Assembly (NCBI GenBank): GCA_002344975.1
Contig: DDUV01000041.1
Span: forward strand, 1-48,644
Source of the DNA: Saprospiraceae bacterium UBA2329
GTDB taxonomy: Bacteria > Bacteroidota > Bacteroidia > Chitinophagales > Saprospiraceae
DNA: 48,644 nt
Direction: 5' to 3'
The notes below the pieces were generated by a model. That model saw only the letters and a list, made by a program, of their open reading frames with translations. It ran no database searches and had not been told where the DNA came from. Shown here in pieces: positions 18,001-25,655 of this stretch (positions are counted from its first letter, which is position 1; each line of letters opens with the position of its first letter). The position numbers were made by a program, and so were the translations under genes.

Positions 18001-18298
18001 CCAATGGGATTTCCGCCTGCTGCAAGATATTTACACAGATATTAAAGGCCAGCGCAATACGTTGCAGTTGAGCCTCGATATTCTCAACGTCGGAAACCTC
18101 ATTAACTCTAAGTGGGGTATTGTACAAAACGTGGCTTATCCCAACGGTTCTATTCTGACTCCTACGGTAGCAGCTGACGGCACAGCGACTTTTACCATGC
18201 CGCGCGTGAGCAATCAGCTACTGGACAGCACTTTCGTCAATTCCATCAGTACGGCTTCTACATGGAGCATGCAGTTGGGTTTGCGCTATATTTTCTAA
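15023..18298 (+). CDS. Oar-like TonB-dependent outer-membrane receptor
   Basis: A 1091-residue outer-membrane protein. A signal peptide (MRSILQNAVRG, hydrophobic core, ending QAHAQ) is followed by a carboxypeptidase-regulatory-like beta-sandwich (~38-120: GGKITDDKGEALIGATV, VDGTYYISS). A TonB plug follows (NINSAQINTLPTISRSINDFVR, NNVQIDGANFNNNFG, DAIEEIQVNVAPYDVRQ), then a large beta-barrel ending in the aromatic LGLRYIF. This matches the Oar/OmpA-like TonB receptor family rather than a classical SusC, and no SusD gene is adjacent. It probably imports or exports a large ligand across the outer membrane, powered by TonB. A strong -7 box precedes it and a strong terminator follows, so it is monocistronic. 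Confidence 0.93.
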   Translation: MRSILQNAVRGVLGIALTVAMLVGFSTQAHAQVTTSSMGGKITDDKGEALIGATVLATHVPSGTRYGTTTGVDGTYYISSMRSGGPYKVEVSYTGYAASVAENITLLLGQTYALDRTLSETAVDLTGIEVYATRSNILNSNRTGAATNINSAQINTLPTISRSINDFVRLTPQAQAGNGFAGRDGRYNNVQIDGANFNNNFGLSSASLPGGGSQPISLDAIEEIQVNVAPYDVRQTSFTGAGINAVTRAGTNTLHGSAYYFFRNQNFIGTKVASDTLPALAESASKTIGARLAGPIIKDKLFFFVNGEYEDNVRPGINIVPSAPGRSGPNVSRTTVADMTRVSSFLQDTYGYDPGAIENYANNFTTANFKALARLDWNINDNHKFSLRYNQMIATDDQVVNGTSAPNPRSSSNRVSLNSFAFENANYGFENSVRSLAAELNSKFGNKISNQLLVTYTRIQDKRTSKSTPFPFVDIKKDGDSYLSFGYELFSWKNDVINKVTTITDNVSINLGKHNITAGASFDYLTFGNSFQRYGTSYYRYDSLQQFLANQTPSAFAITYSFLPGGEDPYAELSFGLAGLYLQDEYRFSDRFKLTGGVRVDLPLYLNDLISNPAVSALNFADEAGNENNKLDVGNWPKVRPLISPRVGFYYDISGDRKIQLRGGTGIFTGRVPFVWFTNQPTNSGMLQNTIELVGSAVSAAGITSFNADPSAYVGNFPQNAGTTAPGSIAAIDEDFKMPQVWRSNLAFDVQLPKGLVLSLEGLYTKDLVAIYQYNANQKAPVGTMNAYNGLDTRPFFGANNATRRVNASMSEAMVLSNTDRGNSLALTASISKEFSKGLFANVAYTYTEANEVTSNPGSQAASAWSNNLSVRGHNDLDLAPSQFAVPHRVMGALSYRIEYLKMLATTVSLFFEGSHQGRFSYRYSADFNRDGINGDLIFIPNSPSDITFTNVTGFTAQQQSEAFFKYIEQDEYLNANKGKYAERNGALRPWRNQWDFRLLQDIYTDIKGQRNTLQLSLDILNVGNLINSKWGIVQNVAYPNGSILTPTVAADGTATFTMPRVSNQLLDSTFVNSISTASTWSMQLGLRYIF

Positions 18299-18359
18299 TT
18301 TGTTTGGGATGTTAAGGCATTGAAATTATTGCCATAATATCTTCAATTTCAAACACTCA

Positions 18360-18417
18360 GAACCTCCCGATGCGGTGATCATTTTGATTTCTGCCATTTC
18401 GGGAGGTTCTTTTTTTT
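18360..18417 (+). terminator. Intrinsic terminator after the Oar-like receptor gene
   Basis: GAACCTCCCGA (18360-18370) pairs perfectly with TCGGGAGGTTC (18399-18409), an 11-bp stem with a 28-base loop, followed by eight T residues. It ends transcription from the receptor gene before the next promoter. Confidence 0.9.
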
Positions 18418-18446
18418 GCCCATTTCTCTAAGTTTACCTACATTTA
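18415..18446 (+). promoter_or_regulatory. Promoter of the lamin-tail T9SS protein gene
   Basis: TTTG (18415-18418), a 20-base spacer and TACATTTA (18439-18446) fit the Bacteroidota -33/-7 pattern except for the last base. The -33 element is made from the T-run of the preceding terminator, so terminator and promoter overlap. The ATG is at 18472. Confidence 0.5.
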
Positions 18447-18471
18447 TGCCGATTCCAAAAAAAGAACAACC

Positions 18472-19989
18472 ATGAAAAAAATCTTTGCTCTCATCATCCT
18501 GGCAATGGCCGCATGGCCGGCCTTTGCTGCCCAAACCAACTGGGAGGATGCTCCCGCATGTCGTTTTATGGCGAATAAGGCACTGGAAACCACTGTTATT
18601 CCGGAAAGTGTGTTGGTCATCAACGAGTTTATGTACAACAATCCGGGAACCGACGATTACGAATTTCTGGAAATCTTCAACGCCGGCGATATGCCTGTCC
18701 AAATGGAGGGTTACCGGCTCACTACCGGCGTCACTTTTACATTTCCCAACTACACGCTCCCGGTCGGCGGCTATGTCATAGTAGCCATTGATTCCGCCAA
18801 ATTCCGCATGGCCTTCAATGTGCCGGCCTTTCAGTGGAATACCGGGCAGGCGCTCAACAACACCGGCGAGTTGATTACTTTGGTCAACAACACCGACGCC
18901 ATCATGGACACCGTGCGCTATTCTGCCACAGCCATGCCCTGGCCTGCATCGGCCAACGGCGGCGGCCCTTCGGTACAACTCTGCAATCCGGCCTCCGACA
19001 ACAGCAACGGCGCCAATTGGGCGGCCTCCGTCGCTCCTACCGGCTTCTTTATCAATGGCATAGAAGTGCTGGCTACTCCCGGCGCAGCCAATAATTGCGC
19101 GCCTCCGATGCCTGTTTCTTACCCGCCTTACGAAATCGGAGTTGTGACGACCAACAATGCGAATGGCGTGACCGACTCGCTCAATGTGCGCTGTCAGTTG
19201 CAGGGTACGGTATATGGCATCAACCTGAGAACAACGGGATTACAGTTTACCATGATTGACGATCAGAACGACGGCATTGCAGTGTTCAGCACTACCGCCG
19301 ATTTCGGTTATCAGGTGGAAGAAAGCAACGAGATCATCATTCGGGGCCGCATCACGCAGTTCAACGGTCTGACGCAAATTCTCCCCGACACTGTGATCGT
19401 AGTAGCGCAGAGCAACCCGCTCATTCCGGCTACCACCGTCACTCAATTGGACGAAAGCACGGAATCTCAATTGGTTCGCATTGAAAACCTGACTTTGGTG
19501 GACCCTGCTCAATGGACGAATGCCGGCACCGGGTTCAACGTGGACGCCACCAACGGAACCAACACCTTCCAGATTCGCATCGTATCCACCAGTAATATTT
19601 TCGGCACACCCGCTCCTGCCGGCACTTTCAACCTGACGGGAATCGGCGGGCAGTTCGACAGTTCGTCGCCCTACACGGAAGGCTACCAGATTTTCCCACG
19701 ATATTTATCCGACATAGACATCATCAACGCAGTATCCAATCCGGTGAAGGTGAATCAAGGCGTTCGGGTGAGTCCCAATCCTGCTTTGGGGGTCGTTTTG
19801 ATCAAGTCCGAATCTGCTTTTGATGCTGTGCGAGTGACGGACGCCGCCGGCCGGACGGTATATTACAACTGGTTTGCGCCTGTTACCGAACTGAACTTAG
19901 ATACTACTACTTGGAAACGAGGCACTTACCATGTGGCAGTGATGAGCGGAAAAGCTACCAGATTGGTTCAGGTAGTGAAGGCTAAATAA
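18472..19989 (+). CDS. Secreted lamin-tail domain protein with T9SS sorting tail
   Basis: A 505-residue secreted protein. A signal peptide (MKKIFALIILAMAAWPAFAA) is followed at ~47-165 by a lamin-tail-type domain (LVINEFMYNNPGTDDYEFLEIFN, GYVIVAI, LNNTGELITLVN), common in extracellular bacterial proteins. Residues ~215-415 resemble the OB-fold-like module found beside such domains (GTVYGINLR, IDDQNDGIAVF, EIIIRGRI). The last ~75 residues (VRVSPNPALGVVLIKS to VQVVKAK) are a type A T9SS sorting domain. It should be exported by the T9SS; the function at the surface is unknown. It has its own promoter and terminator. Confidence 0.9.
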   Translation: MKKIFALIILAMAAWPAFAAQTNWEDAPACRFMANKALETTVIPESVLVINEFMYNNPGTDDYEFLEIFNAGDMPVQMEGYRLTTGVTFTFPNYTLPVGGYVIVAIDSAKFRMAFNVPAFQWNTGQALNNTGELITLVNNTDAIMDTVRYSATAMPWPASANGGGPSVQLCNPASDNSNGANWAASVAPTGFFINGIEVLATPGAANNCAPPMPVSYPPYEIGVVTTNNANGVTDSLNVRCQLQGTVYGINLRTTGLQFTMIDDQNDGIAVFSTTADFGYQVEESNEIIIRGRITQFNGLTQILPDTVIVVAQSNPLIPATTVTQLDESTESQLVRIENLTLVDPAQWTNAGTGFNVDATNGTNTFQIRIVSTSNIFGTPAPAGTFNLTGIGGQFDSSSPYTEGYQIFPRYLSDIDIINAVSNPVKVNQGVRVSPNPALGVVLIKSESAFDAVRVTDAAGRTVYYNWFAPVTELNLDTTTWKRGTYHVAVMSGKATRLVQVVKAK

Positions 19990-20010
19990 GTCAATCTATT
20001 ATTATTCGAT

Positions 20011-20051
20011 CAGGCTGCGGGAGGTTTTAGCGCTTCTCCGCAGCCTGTTTG
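20011..20051 (+). terminator. Intrinsic terminator after the lamin-tail protein gene
   Basis: CAGGCTGCGG (20011-20020) pairs with CCGCAGCCTG (20038-20047), followed by TTTGTTTG. A 10-bp GC-rich stem plus a T-rich tail 20 bases after the stop is a good rho-independent terminator. Confidence 0.85.
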
Positions 20052-20131
20052 TTTGCAGACAAAGCGACGCAAAAAAATTTTAAAGAACACCCCAAATTTT
20101 CAATCTTTAGGTGAAAGTTTGAGAAAAGCTC

Positions 20132-20139
20132 TATATTTC
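20132..20139 (+). promoter_or_regulatory. Putative -7 box of the porP-like/porE-like operon
   Basis: TATATTTC is one base from TAnnTTTG and lies 36 bases before the ATG at 20168. A weak TTTA occurs 22 bases upstream of it. Confidence 0.35.
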
Positions 20140-20167
20140 GCCTCCAAGAAACACAAACCAAACATTT

Positions 20168-21199
20168 ATGAAGCATTTTCGACTCTTAGCCTTTTGCCTC
20201 AGCGCCTTGTGGATCAATGCAATAGACGCACAGGACATTCACTACACGCTGTTCAATATGTCGCCTTTGACGCTCAATCCCGCACTCACCGGCGCGTATG
20301 AAGGCACGGCCAGAATCGGGGGCATTTACCGCGATCAATGGTCCAATGTTATTGCGAAAGGTTTTAAAACTCCGGGCGTGTATTTAGACGCTCCCATCAT
20401 TCGCGGCTTTGGAAAAAAAGACTGGGTGGGCGTCGGCGCGATCAATGTCACGGACGAGGCCGGCCGATTTGATCTGGAGACTACCATATCAGGTCTTTCA
20501 TTGGCTTACCATGCTGCTGTCGGCGATAAATCGGTTTTTACCATCGGCCTTCAAGGCGCCAGAGTGCAGCGCAAAGTGAACGGCGCAAGCCCTTATACGC
20601 GCTTTGAGGATGCTTATGATGTTAATACTCAGAGTTTTACTGGTATTAGCGCTGATCGTGGCGCTATCCGTCCGAACATCAACTACACAGATATCAACGC
20701 GGGCTTGTTGTTCCGCACTAAGCTTGCAGACAAGCAATCTTTGGAGATCGGCGTTTCGGCGGCACACATCAATGCTCCCCGCTACTCCATGAGCGATTCT
20801 ACAGGTCGCAACGACCCCGGCACACGTCGTCCGCTTCGTTTAGCCGCTCATGCTCAATACATTACGCCGCTGAATGAAAAGTGGGATCTAATGCCTACAG
20901 TGCTGTTTCAGTCCACCGCGGGCGCCTTCGAAGGCGTGGCACAGGCTTGGGCCGGGTACAACATCAAAAAAGATGTACGCATCAATCTGGGCGCGGGCTA
21001 TCGTTTGGGCGATGCGTTTCAGGTACTCATCGGCATGGATTACGAAGACCTGAAAGTGGCAGCCAGCTACGACATGAACGTATCTTCATTGGCGCCTGTG
21101 AGCAAAACAGTGGGCGGCTTTGAAGTATCGGCTTGGTACATACTCAAAATGTATAAAAAGCCCGATGTGAAACCGGTCATTTTCTGCCCGCGTTTTTAA
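20168..21199 (+). CDS. PorP/SprF-family T9SS outer-membrane protein
   Basis: A 343-residue outer-membrane protein with signal peptide (MKHFRLLAFCLSALWINAIDAQ). The mature start DIHYTLFNMSPLTLNPALTGAYEG is the family signature of PorP/SprF proteins, as is the terminal aromatic Phe after a Pro-rich end (PVIFCPRF). The body alternates amphipathic beta strands of a barrel. Family members accompany T9SS components and help specific cargo, such as adhesins of the SprB type, reach the surface. It is followed after 65 bases by a PorE-like gene, the pairing seen in many Bacteroidota. Multiple paralogues are usual, so this need not be the core PorP. Confidence 0.94.
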   Translation: MKHFRLLAFCLSALWINAIDAQDIHYTLFNMSPLTLNPALTGAYEGTARIGGIYRDQWSNVIAKGFKTPGVYLDAPIIRGFGKKDWVGVGAINVTDEAGRFDLETTISGLSLAYHAAVGDKSVFTIGLQGARVQRKVNGASPYTRFEDAYDVNTQSFTGISADRGAIRPNINYTDINAGLLFRTKLADKQSLEIGVSAAHINAPRYSMSDSTGRNDPGTRRPLRLAAHAQYITPLNEKWDLMPTVLFQSTAGAFEGVAQAWAGYNIKKDVRINLGAGYRLGDAFQVLIGMDYEDLKVAASYDMNVSSLAPVSKTVGGFEVSAWYILKMYKKPDVKPVIFCPRF

Positions 21200-21264
21200 T
21201 GTTGTTTTCCAAATACACCAGTTCCTTTATGAACGTTTCTTTTCACAGTCAATCGTTCCACTAC

Positions 21265-23763
21265 ATGAAACGCTTATTTCTTTTCATCGCTTTTTGTTCC
21301 ATTGTTTCTGCCCAACAGCTTTGGGCGCAACCCATTCGGAAGTCCAATTACGACAAAATCGTTGAGTTGGCTTACGAAAAATTGGCCGAAAAGGATTATT
21401 ACAATGCCATTACCAAATTTGAAGAAGCCTACGAAGAGCGCGAAGACAAAACCTTCCTGCCCATTTTGGCCGACCTCAACTACTTAGTCCGCGACTTTGT
21501 AAAAGCCGAGCGCTACTATGCCCGCATTTTTCGGGCCGATAAAACCAACGAATTTGCCGCCAAGCGCTATTTCTATGCTCGTTCGCTCAAGTACAACGGC
21601 AAGTACGAAGAGGCCATTCCTGAGTTTCAAAAAGTATTGGAAACGGCGACCAAAGACTCTTTGCGCACCTTGATTCGCAATGAAATTTCCGGCGCTGAAA
21701 TGGCGATGGAACTCGGCATTGCCAACTCCGACGGTACCATAGGCAAGGGAGTTAAATTGGAAAATGCAGGCCGCGAAGTCAATACCCCCAACTCTGAATA
21801 CTCGCCGGCTTACGGCCCCGGCGGCGACCTCTATTTCGTAGGTTTCAACAACAAAGAAATAGTGGTGGTGGATGAAAAAAACCTGCTTCGGTTTGCTCAG
21901 GTATTCAAGTCGGGCAAGGGAGATCGCGGCTGGAAAAAACCGGAACCCTTGGGTGAAAAAATCAACCGTCCCGATGCGCAAATCATCAATGTAGCTTTTT
22001 CTCCAAAAGATAACCGAGTTTACATCACGCAGGGCGTGCTGGAAGGCAATGTGATTTCCGACGCCAAAATATATGTGGCCGCCGGTACAGATGGCGCTGC
22101 CAATGAGGTGAAAGGTATCAACGGCAACTACATTGCCAAGCACCCGGCAGTGGGAGAGTTGTTTGGCCGCGAGGTATTGTATTTTTCTTCCAATATGCCG
22201 GGCGGCTTTGGCGGCTTCGACCTGTACTACGCCACCCGCACTGGTGATGGTGAATACGGCGCTCCCGTCAATCTGGGTGATAAAATCAACACGCCGGGCA
22301 ATGAAGAGACGCCATTTTTCCGCGACGGAACTTTGTATTTCAGCTCCGACGGGCACCCCACTTTCGGCGGTTATGACTTGTTCTTTACCGTTTGGGACGG
22401 CACCTCCTGGAGCGCGCCGGCCAATATGGGCGCAGGCTATAACACCAGCGTGGACGATCAGTCTTTGAGCCTGGATGCAGAGGGATATAAAGGATTCCTC
22501 ACTTCGAACCGCGCAGGCGGGCGCTCGCTTCGGAGTAAAACCTGCTGCGACGATATTTATGCCTTTGAAATCGCCCGCATTTCGGCCAATCTGGTAGTCG
22601 GCGTTTTTGACGATGCCAAAAAGCCACTCAACGGCACTTCCATCGGTCTCATCGAAATGCAAAACGAAAAACCTGGCAAGATAGACAGCCGTACCAATGC
22701 CAACGGCAACCGTTATGAGTTCCCGCTGGCGCTGGATATGCCCTACAAAATTGTGGTGAGCAAAGAGGGCTATCACCCCGATTCTACCACCATCACAACG
22801 GCCAACCTGAAGGAAAACAAAACCTTCGAGCATCGTTTCTACCTCAAAGCCAAGCCGGTGCCGCCGCCGGTGCCGGAATACGATACCATCACGCAGGAAA
22901 AGCCGATTGTGTTGGAGAATATCCTGTACGACTTCGACAAGGATGTCATCAAGCCGGAATCAGAGCCTGATCTTCAGGTAGTGTTTGAATTGATGACGGA
23001 GTATCCCGATATGGTGATTGAATTAGGCTCGCATACAGATAACCGGGGTAATGACGCCTACAATAAAGACCTCTCCCAACGCCGTGCTGAATCGGCGCGC
23101 CGCTGGCTGATGCGCAAGGGCATTACCAGAGAGCGAATCAACGCTGTTGGCTACGGGGAGACGGTTCCGCAAACGGTCAGCGCCAAAGCTGCTGCTCAGA
23201 GCAATTTCCTCAAAGAAGGCGATGTACTCACTCCGGAATACATTGACAAACTGGCTTCCGAAGAGCAAAAAGAGGCCGCACACGCGCTCAATCGCCGTAC
23301 AGAGTTCAAGATTGTGAAAGGCCCAACAAGCATCATCATCAAGAGTACGCGCTTGCGCAAGGTGGAGCCTACTACCAAAACAGCGCCCAACAAACAGTCT
23401 CAGCCCGCCGCTGCGCCGAAGCCCGCCCAGAGCAGCGCTCCGGTGATGGAGTTCAAGGAGAAGTTTGTTGATTTCGGCTCGGTGAAAAAGGGCGAAAAGC
23501 GCGAGTACGCCTATGAATTTACCAATAAAGGCGCCACCGACATCGTCATCTCATTGGTTTCGGCCTGCGACTGCACCACTGTTCAGTATCCTGAAAAGCC
23601 GGTGAAGCCGGGCGAAAAGGGCATCATCCATGTGGTATTCGACAGCACGGAGAAGGAGAAATCCGAAGTCATTGACGTGGACATCTTCCTCGATTATACC
23701 GATCCGGTGACGGAAATGCCCGCTATCGTGCGCCTGCAATACAAGTTTGACCTGGTGAAGTGA
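21265..23763 (+). CDS. PorE-like OmpA protein (TPR, PD40, CRD, OmpA) with C-terminal DUF1573 domain
   Basis: An 832-residue envelope protein. The start at 21265 gives a signal peptide (MKRLFLFIAFCSIVSAQQLWAQ). An ATG at 21199 overlapping the previous stop (TAATG) is in frame but would bury the signal peptide. Domains in order: TPR helices (~25-150), a PD40/WD40-like propeller (~180-440, with YFSSNMPGGFGGFDLYYATR and FSSDGHPTFGGYDLFF repeats), a carboxypeptidase-regulatory-like module (~450-540), an OmpA peptidoglycan-binding domain (~550-680, ILYDFDKDVIKPES, SHTDNRGNDAYNKDLSQRRAES), a Pro/Ala linker, and a DUF1573 beta-sandwich (~726-832, VDFGSVKKGEKREYAYEFTN, SACDCT). The first four match PorE, which anchors the T9SS to peptidoglycan. 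The DUF1573 tail is an addition not in the PorE I know. Confidence 0.92.
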   Translation: MKRLFLFIAFCSIVSAQQLWAQPIRKSNYDKIVELAYEKLAEKDYYNAITKFEEAYEEREDKTFLPILADLNYLVRDFVKAERYYARIFRADKTNEFAAKRYFYARSLKYNGKYEEAIPEFQKVLETATKDSLRTLIRNEISGAEMAMELGIANSDGTIGKGVKLENAGREVNTPNSEYSPAYGPGGDLYFVGFNNKEIVVVDEKNLLRFAQVFKSGKGDRGWKKPEPLGEKINRPDAQIINVAFSPKDNRVYITQGVLEGNVISDAKIYVAAGTDGAANEVKGINGNYIAKHPAVGELFGREVLYFSSNMPGGFGGFDLYYATRTGDGEYGAPVNLGDKINTPGNEETPFFRDGTLYFSSDGHPTFGGYDLFFTVWDGTSWSAPANMGAGYNTSVDDQSLSLDAEGYKGFLTSNRAGGRSLRSKTCCDDIYAFEIARISANLVVGVFDDAKKPLNGTSIGLIEMQNEKPGKIDSRTNANGNRYEFPLALDMPYKIVVSKEGYHPDSTTITTANLKENKTFEHRFYLKAKPVPPPVPEYDTITQEKPIVLENILYDFDKDVIKPESEPDLQVVFELMTEYPDMVIELGSHTDNRGNDAYNKDLSQRRAESARRWLMRKGITRERINAVGYGETVPQTVSAKAAAQSNFLKEGDVLTPEYIDKLASEEQKEAAHALNRRTEFKIVKGPTSIIIKSTRLRKVEPTTKTAPNKQSQPAAAPKPAQSSAPVMEFKEKFVDFGSVKKGEKREYAYEFTNKGATDIVISLVSACDCTTVQYPEKPVKPGEKGIIHVVFDSTEKEKSEVIDVDIFLDYTDPVTEMPAIVRLQYKFDLVK

Positions 23764-23785
23764 GGTTTGTTTCCTCCAAGAAGAA

Positions 23786-23820
23786 AAGAGGCCCGGCTTT
23801 GGTGAAAAGTCGGGCCTCTT
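23786..23820. terminator. Bidirectional terminator between convergent operons
   Basis: AAGAGGCCCG (23786-23795) pairs with CGGGCCTCTT (23811-23820), with further pairing inward. T-rich tails occur on both strands (TTTGTTATT on plus, TTTTCTTCTT on minus). It serves the PorE-like gene and the opposing nuclease operon. Confidence 0.85.
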
Positions 23821-23825
23821 TGTTA

Positions 23826-24425
23826 TTATTTGGCCTCTTCCTCCTGCCGTCTTTTGATCTCATCCCGAATGAGGGCGGCCCGCTCGTAGTCTTCGCTGCT
23901 CAACATATCCTCCAGCATTTTTTGCAAGCCCTCGATAGGGTAGGAAGACAGCCCTCCCGATTTGCGCCGGCTGCTGCGGCCTCCCGATTTGCGGGCGCGA
24001 GGCTGCGGCTCCTCTTCTTCCAGAATGATGCCCGCAGTTTCCATGATGAACTCGTAGGTGTGGATGGGGCAATGGAAACGGGCGGCCAACGCTAATGCGT
24101 CGGAGGTGCGGGCATCTATTTCGTAGAGTTCGCCGTCTCTTTGGCACACCATGCGGGCGAAAAAGATACCGTCTGTAAGATTGTTGATGATAACTTCCTG
24201 GAGATCAATGTGAAAGATGTCCATGAAGTTTTTGAAAAGATCGTGCGTCATGGGCCTGGGCTGGTGCATGCGTTCGATGGCCACTGCAATGGCCTGCGCT
24301 TCAAAATTTCCGATGACGATGGGAAGTTTGCGGTCGCCTTCGATTTCTCCGAGAATGACGGCAAAATTGTTGGATTGAGATACGCTGCCGGACAGGCCTA
24401 CAATTTCCAACTCTATCTTTTTCAT
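23826..24425 (-). CDS. Bifunctional nuclease (DUF151) with UVR motif
   Basis: A 199-residue cytoplasmic protein. Residues 1-~135 form a bifunctional nuclease domain (DUF151/BFN: ELEIVGLSGSVSQSNNFAVILGE, LPIVIGNFEAQAIAVAIE, DARTSDALALAARF). A basic Arg/Lys/Ser/Gly linker (ARKSGGRSSRRKSGG) leads to a C-terminal UVR helix pair (LEDMLSSEDYERAALIRDEIKRR) as in UvrB/UvrC. This architecture is common in Bacteroidota and implies nucleic-acid contact; in vivo substrate is unclear. The ATG at 24425 fits the family start. It is the last gene of a four-gene unit with mazG 35 bases upstream. Confidence 0.92.
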   Translation of the reverse strand: MKKIELEIVGLSGSVSQSNNFAVILGEIEGDRKLPIVIGNFEAQAIAVAIERMHQPRPMTHDLFKNFMDIFHIDLQEVIINNLTDGIFFARMVCQRDGELYEIDARTSDALALAARFHCPIHTYEFIMETAGIILEEEEPQPRARKSGGRSSRRKSGGLSSYPIEGLQKMLEDMLSSEDYERAALIRDEIKRRQEEEAK

Positions 24426-24460
24426 GTAGCTGTATTTTTTTGTCAAAGGAAAATAAACGC

Positions 24461-25228
24461 TTAGGAGTTAAATGCGGTTTTGGCCTCGTTCCACAGCGCG
24501 TCCATTTCGGCCAGCGTCATATTGCGCAAGTCGGTAGGCGCGTGGGCCTCGATGTACTCAAAGCGTTTTTTGAATTTATTGTTGACCCGTTCCAGAGCCG
24601 TTTCAGGGTCAATGCCTTGAAAACGAGCATAATTGATCAATGAAAAAATGACATCGCCAAACTCCTCTTCCCGTTTTTCCTGAGACATTCCAGTTTGCAT
24701 AGCCTCGCGAAATTCAGAGATTTCCTCTTCTACCTTTTCCCAAACCTGCTCGCTGTTCTCCCATTCAAAACCCACTTGTTTGGTTTTCTCTTGCATCCGG
24801 TATGCCTTTATCATGGCCGGCAAAGAGCGCGGAACACCTTGAAGGACAGACTTTTTGCCCTCGCGGAGTTTGAGTTGCTCCCAGTTTTTCTTCACCTCTT
24901 CTTCGTCTTTCACCTGCACGTCTCCGTAGATATGCGGGTGGCGGGCAATAAGCTTGTCGCAAACGGCATGGATAGCGTCGCCGATGTGGAATGCGCCTTT
25001 TTCGTCGGCTATTTTGGCATAAAAAACCATGTGCAGCAGAATGTCGCCGATCTCTTCCTTGATGTCGTTGAGGTTATCGTCGAGGATGGCATCCGCCAGT
25101 TCGTACGTTTCCTCAATGGTGAGATTGCGCAGGCTTTGCAGGGTTTGTTTGCGGTCCCAGGGGCACTGTTCGCGCAGGGTGTCCATGATGGTGAGCAGCC
25201 TTCCGAAGGCTTCGAGTTTGTCTTGCAT
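24461..25228 (-). CDS. mazG: Nucleoside triphosphate pyrophosphohydrolase MazG
   Basis: A 255-residue MazG with the two tandem all-alpha NTP-PPase domains. The family start pattern LLTIMDTLREQCPWDRKQT is at residues ~12-30. Domain 1 shows EETYELADA and EEIGDILLH metal-binding acidic motifs; domain 2 shows EEISEFREA and EEFGDVIFS. It hydrolyses (d)NTPs to NMP plus pyrophosphate, cleaning nucleotide pools. The ATG at 25228 aligns with usual MazG starts. In-frame ATGs at 25273, 25288 and 25294 would lengthen it and overlap or abut yraN. It is in an operon with yraN and the nuclease gene. Confidence 0.95.
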   Translation of the reverse strand: MQDKLEAFGRLLTIMDTLREQCPWDRKQTLQSLRNLTIEETYELADAILDDNLNDIKEEIGDILLHMVFYAKIADEKGAFHIGDAIHAVCDKLIARHPHIYGDVQVKDEEEVKKNWEQLKLREGKKSVLQGVPRSLPAMIKAYRMQEKTKQVGFEWENSEQVWEKVEEEISEFREAMQTGMSQEKREEEFGDVIFSLINYARFQGIDPETALERVNNKFKKRFEYIEAHAPTDLRNMTLAEMDALWNEAKTAFNS

Positions 25229-25284
25229 GTGGCAGGCGATTTCAAAATCGGTGCAAAGGTACGCTTTATTCATCAAGATTCGGG

Positions 25285-25647
25285 TCATCCCCATTCAGGA
25301 AAAAAGGCGTCCCGGAAATGAGTGATTTCTGTTTCCGGGTTGAACAGCACCGCCACCACATCGAAGCGAATCTCCCAATCGTGGCCGTACATTTCCATAT
25401 ATCTGGAAGCGGCTTCCGCCAGAAAACGCTGCTTTTTGGCGGAAACGAAGTCCTCCGGCCTGCCGAAATGGTCGGAACTGCGGGCTTTGACCTCTACAAG
25501 CACCAGCGCAGGGCCGTCCATGGCTACAATGTCCACCTCGGCCCGGCCAAAGCGCCAGTTGCGATGGAGTATTTGAAAGCCTTGTTGTTCAAGGAATTGC
25601 GCAGCGAGTTCTTCGCCTGCCTGGCCGGTGTCGTTGTGTTGAGCCAT
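25285..25647 (-). CDS. yraN: YraN family (UPF0102) endonuclease-like protein
   Basis: A 120-residue protein of the YraN/UPF0102 family. It has the PD-(D/E)XK-type core: Glu 37 and Asp 39 in GRAEVDIVA, then VLVEVKAR with Glu 52 and Lys 54, and RFDVVAV further on. The early segment GQAGEELAAQFLEQQGFQILHRNWR is also diagnostic. A nuclease role is expected from the fold, but the biological function of the family is poorly settled. The ATG at 25647 is 8 bases after the GNAT stop, so the two are coupled. The frame continues upstream through unlikely Arg-rich sequence, which was excluded. Confidence 0.93.
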   Translation of the reverse strand: MAQHNDTGQAGEELAAQFLEQQGFQILHRNWRFGRAEVDIVAMDGPALVLVEVKARSSDHFGRPEDFVSAKKQRFLAEAASRYMEMYGHDWEIRFDVVAVLFNPETEITHFRDAFFPEWG

Positions 25648-25655
25648 GACCGTTT

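Noticed and set aside
15023..18298. A SusC/SusD polysaccharide utilisation locus
   Set aside because: The receptor is Oar-like, no SusD or glycoside hydrolase gene is adjacent, and a strong terminator follows it.
21199..21264. Earlier start for the PorE-like gene using the TAATG overlap
   Set aside because: It would put 22 residues ahead of a clear signal peptide; translation from 21265 fits export better.
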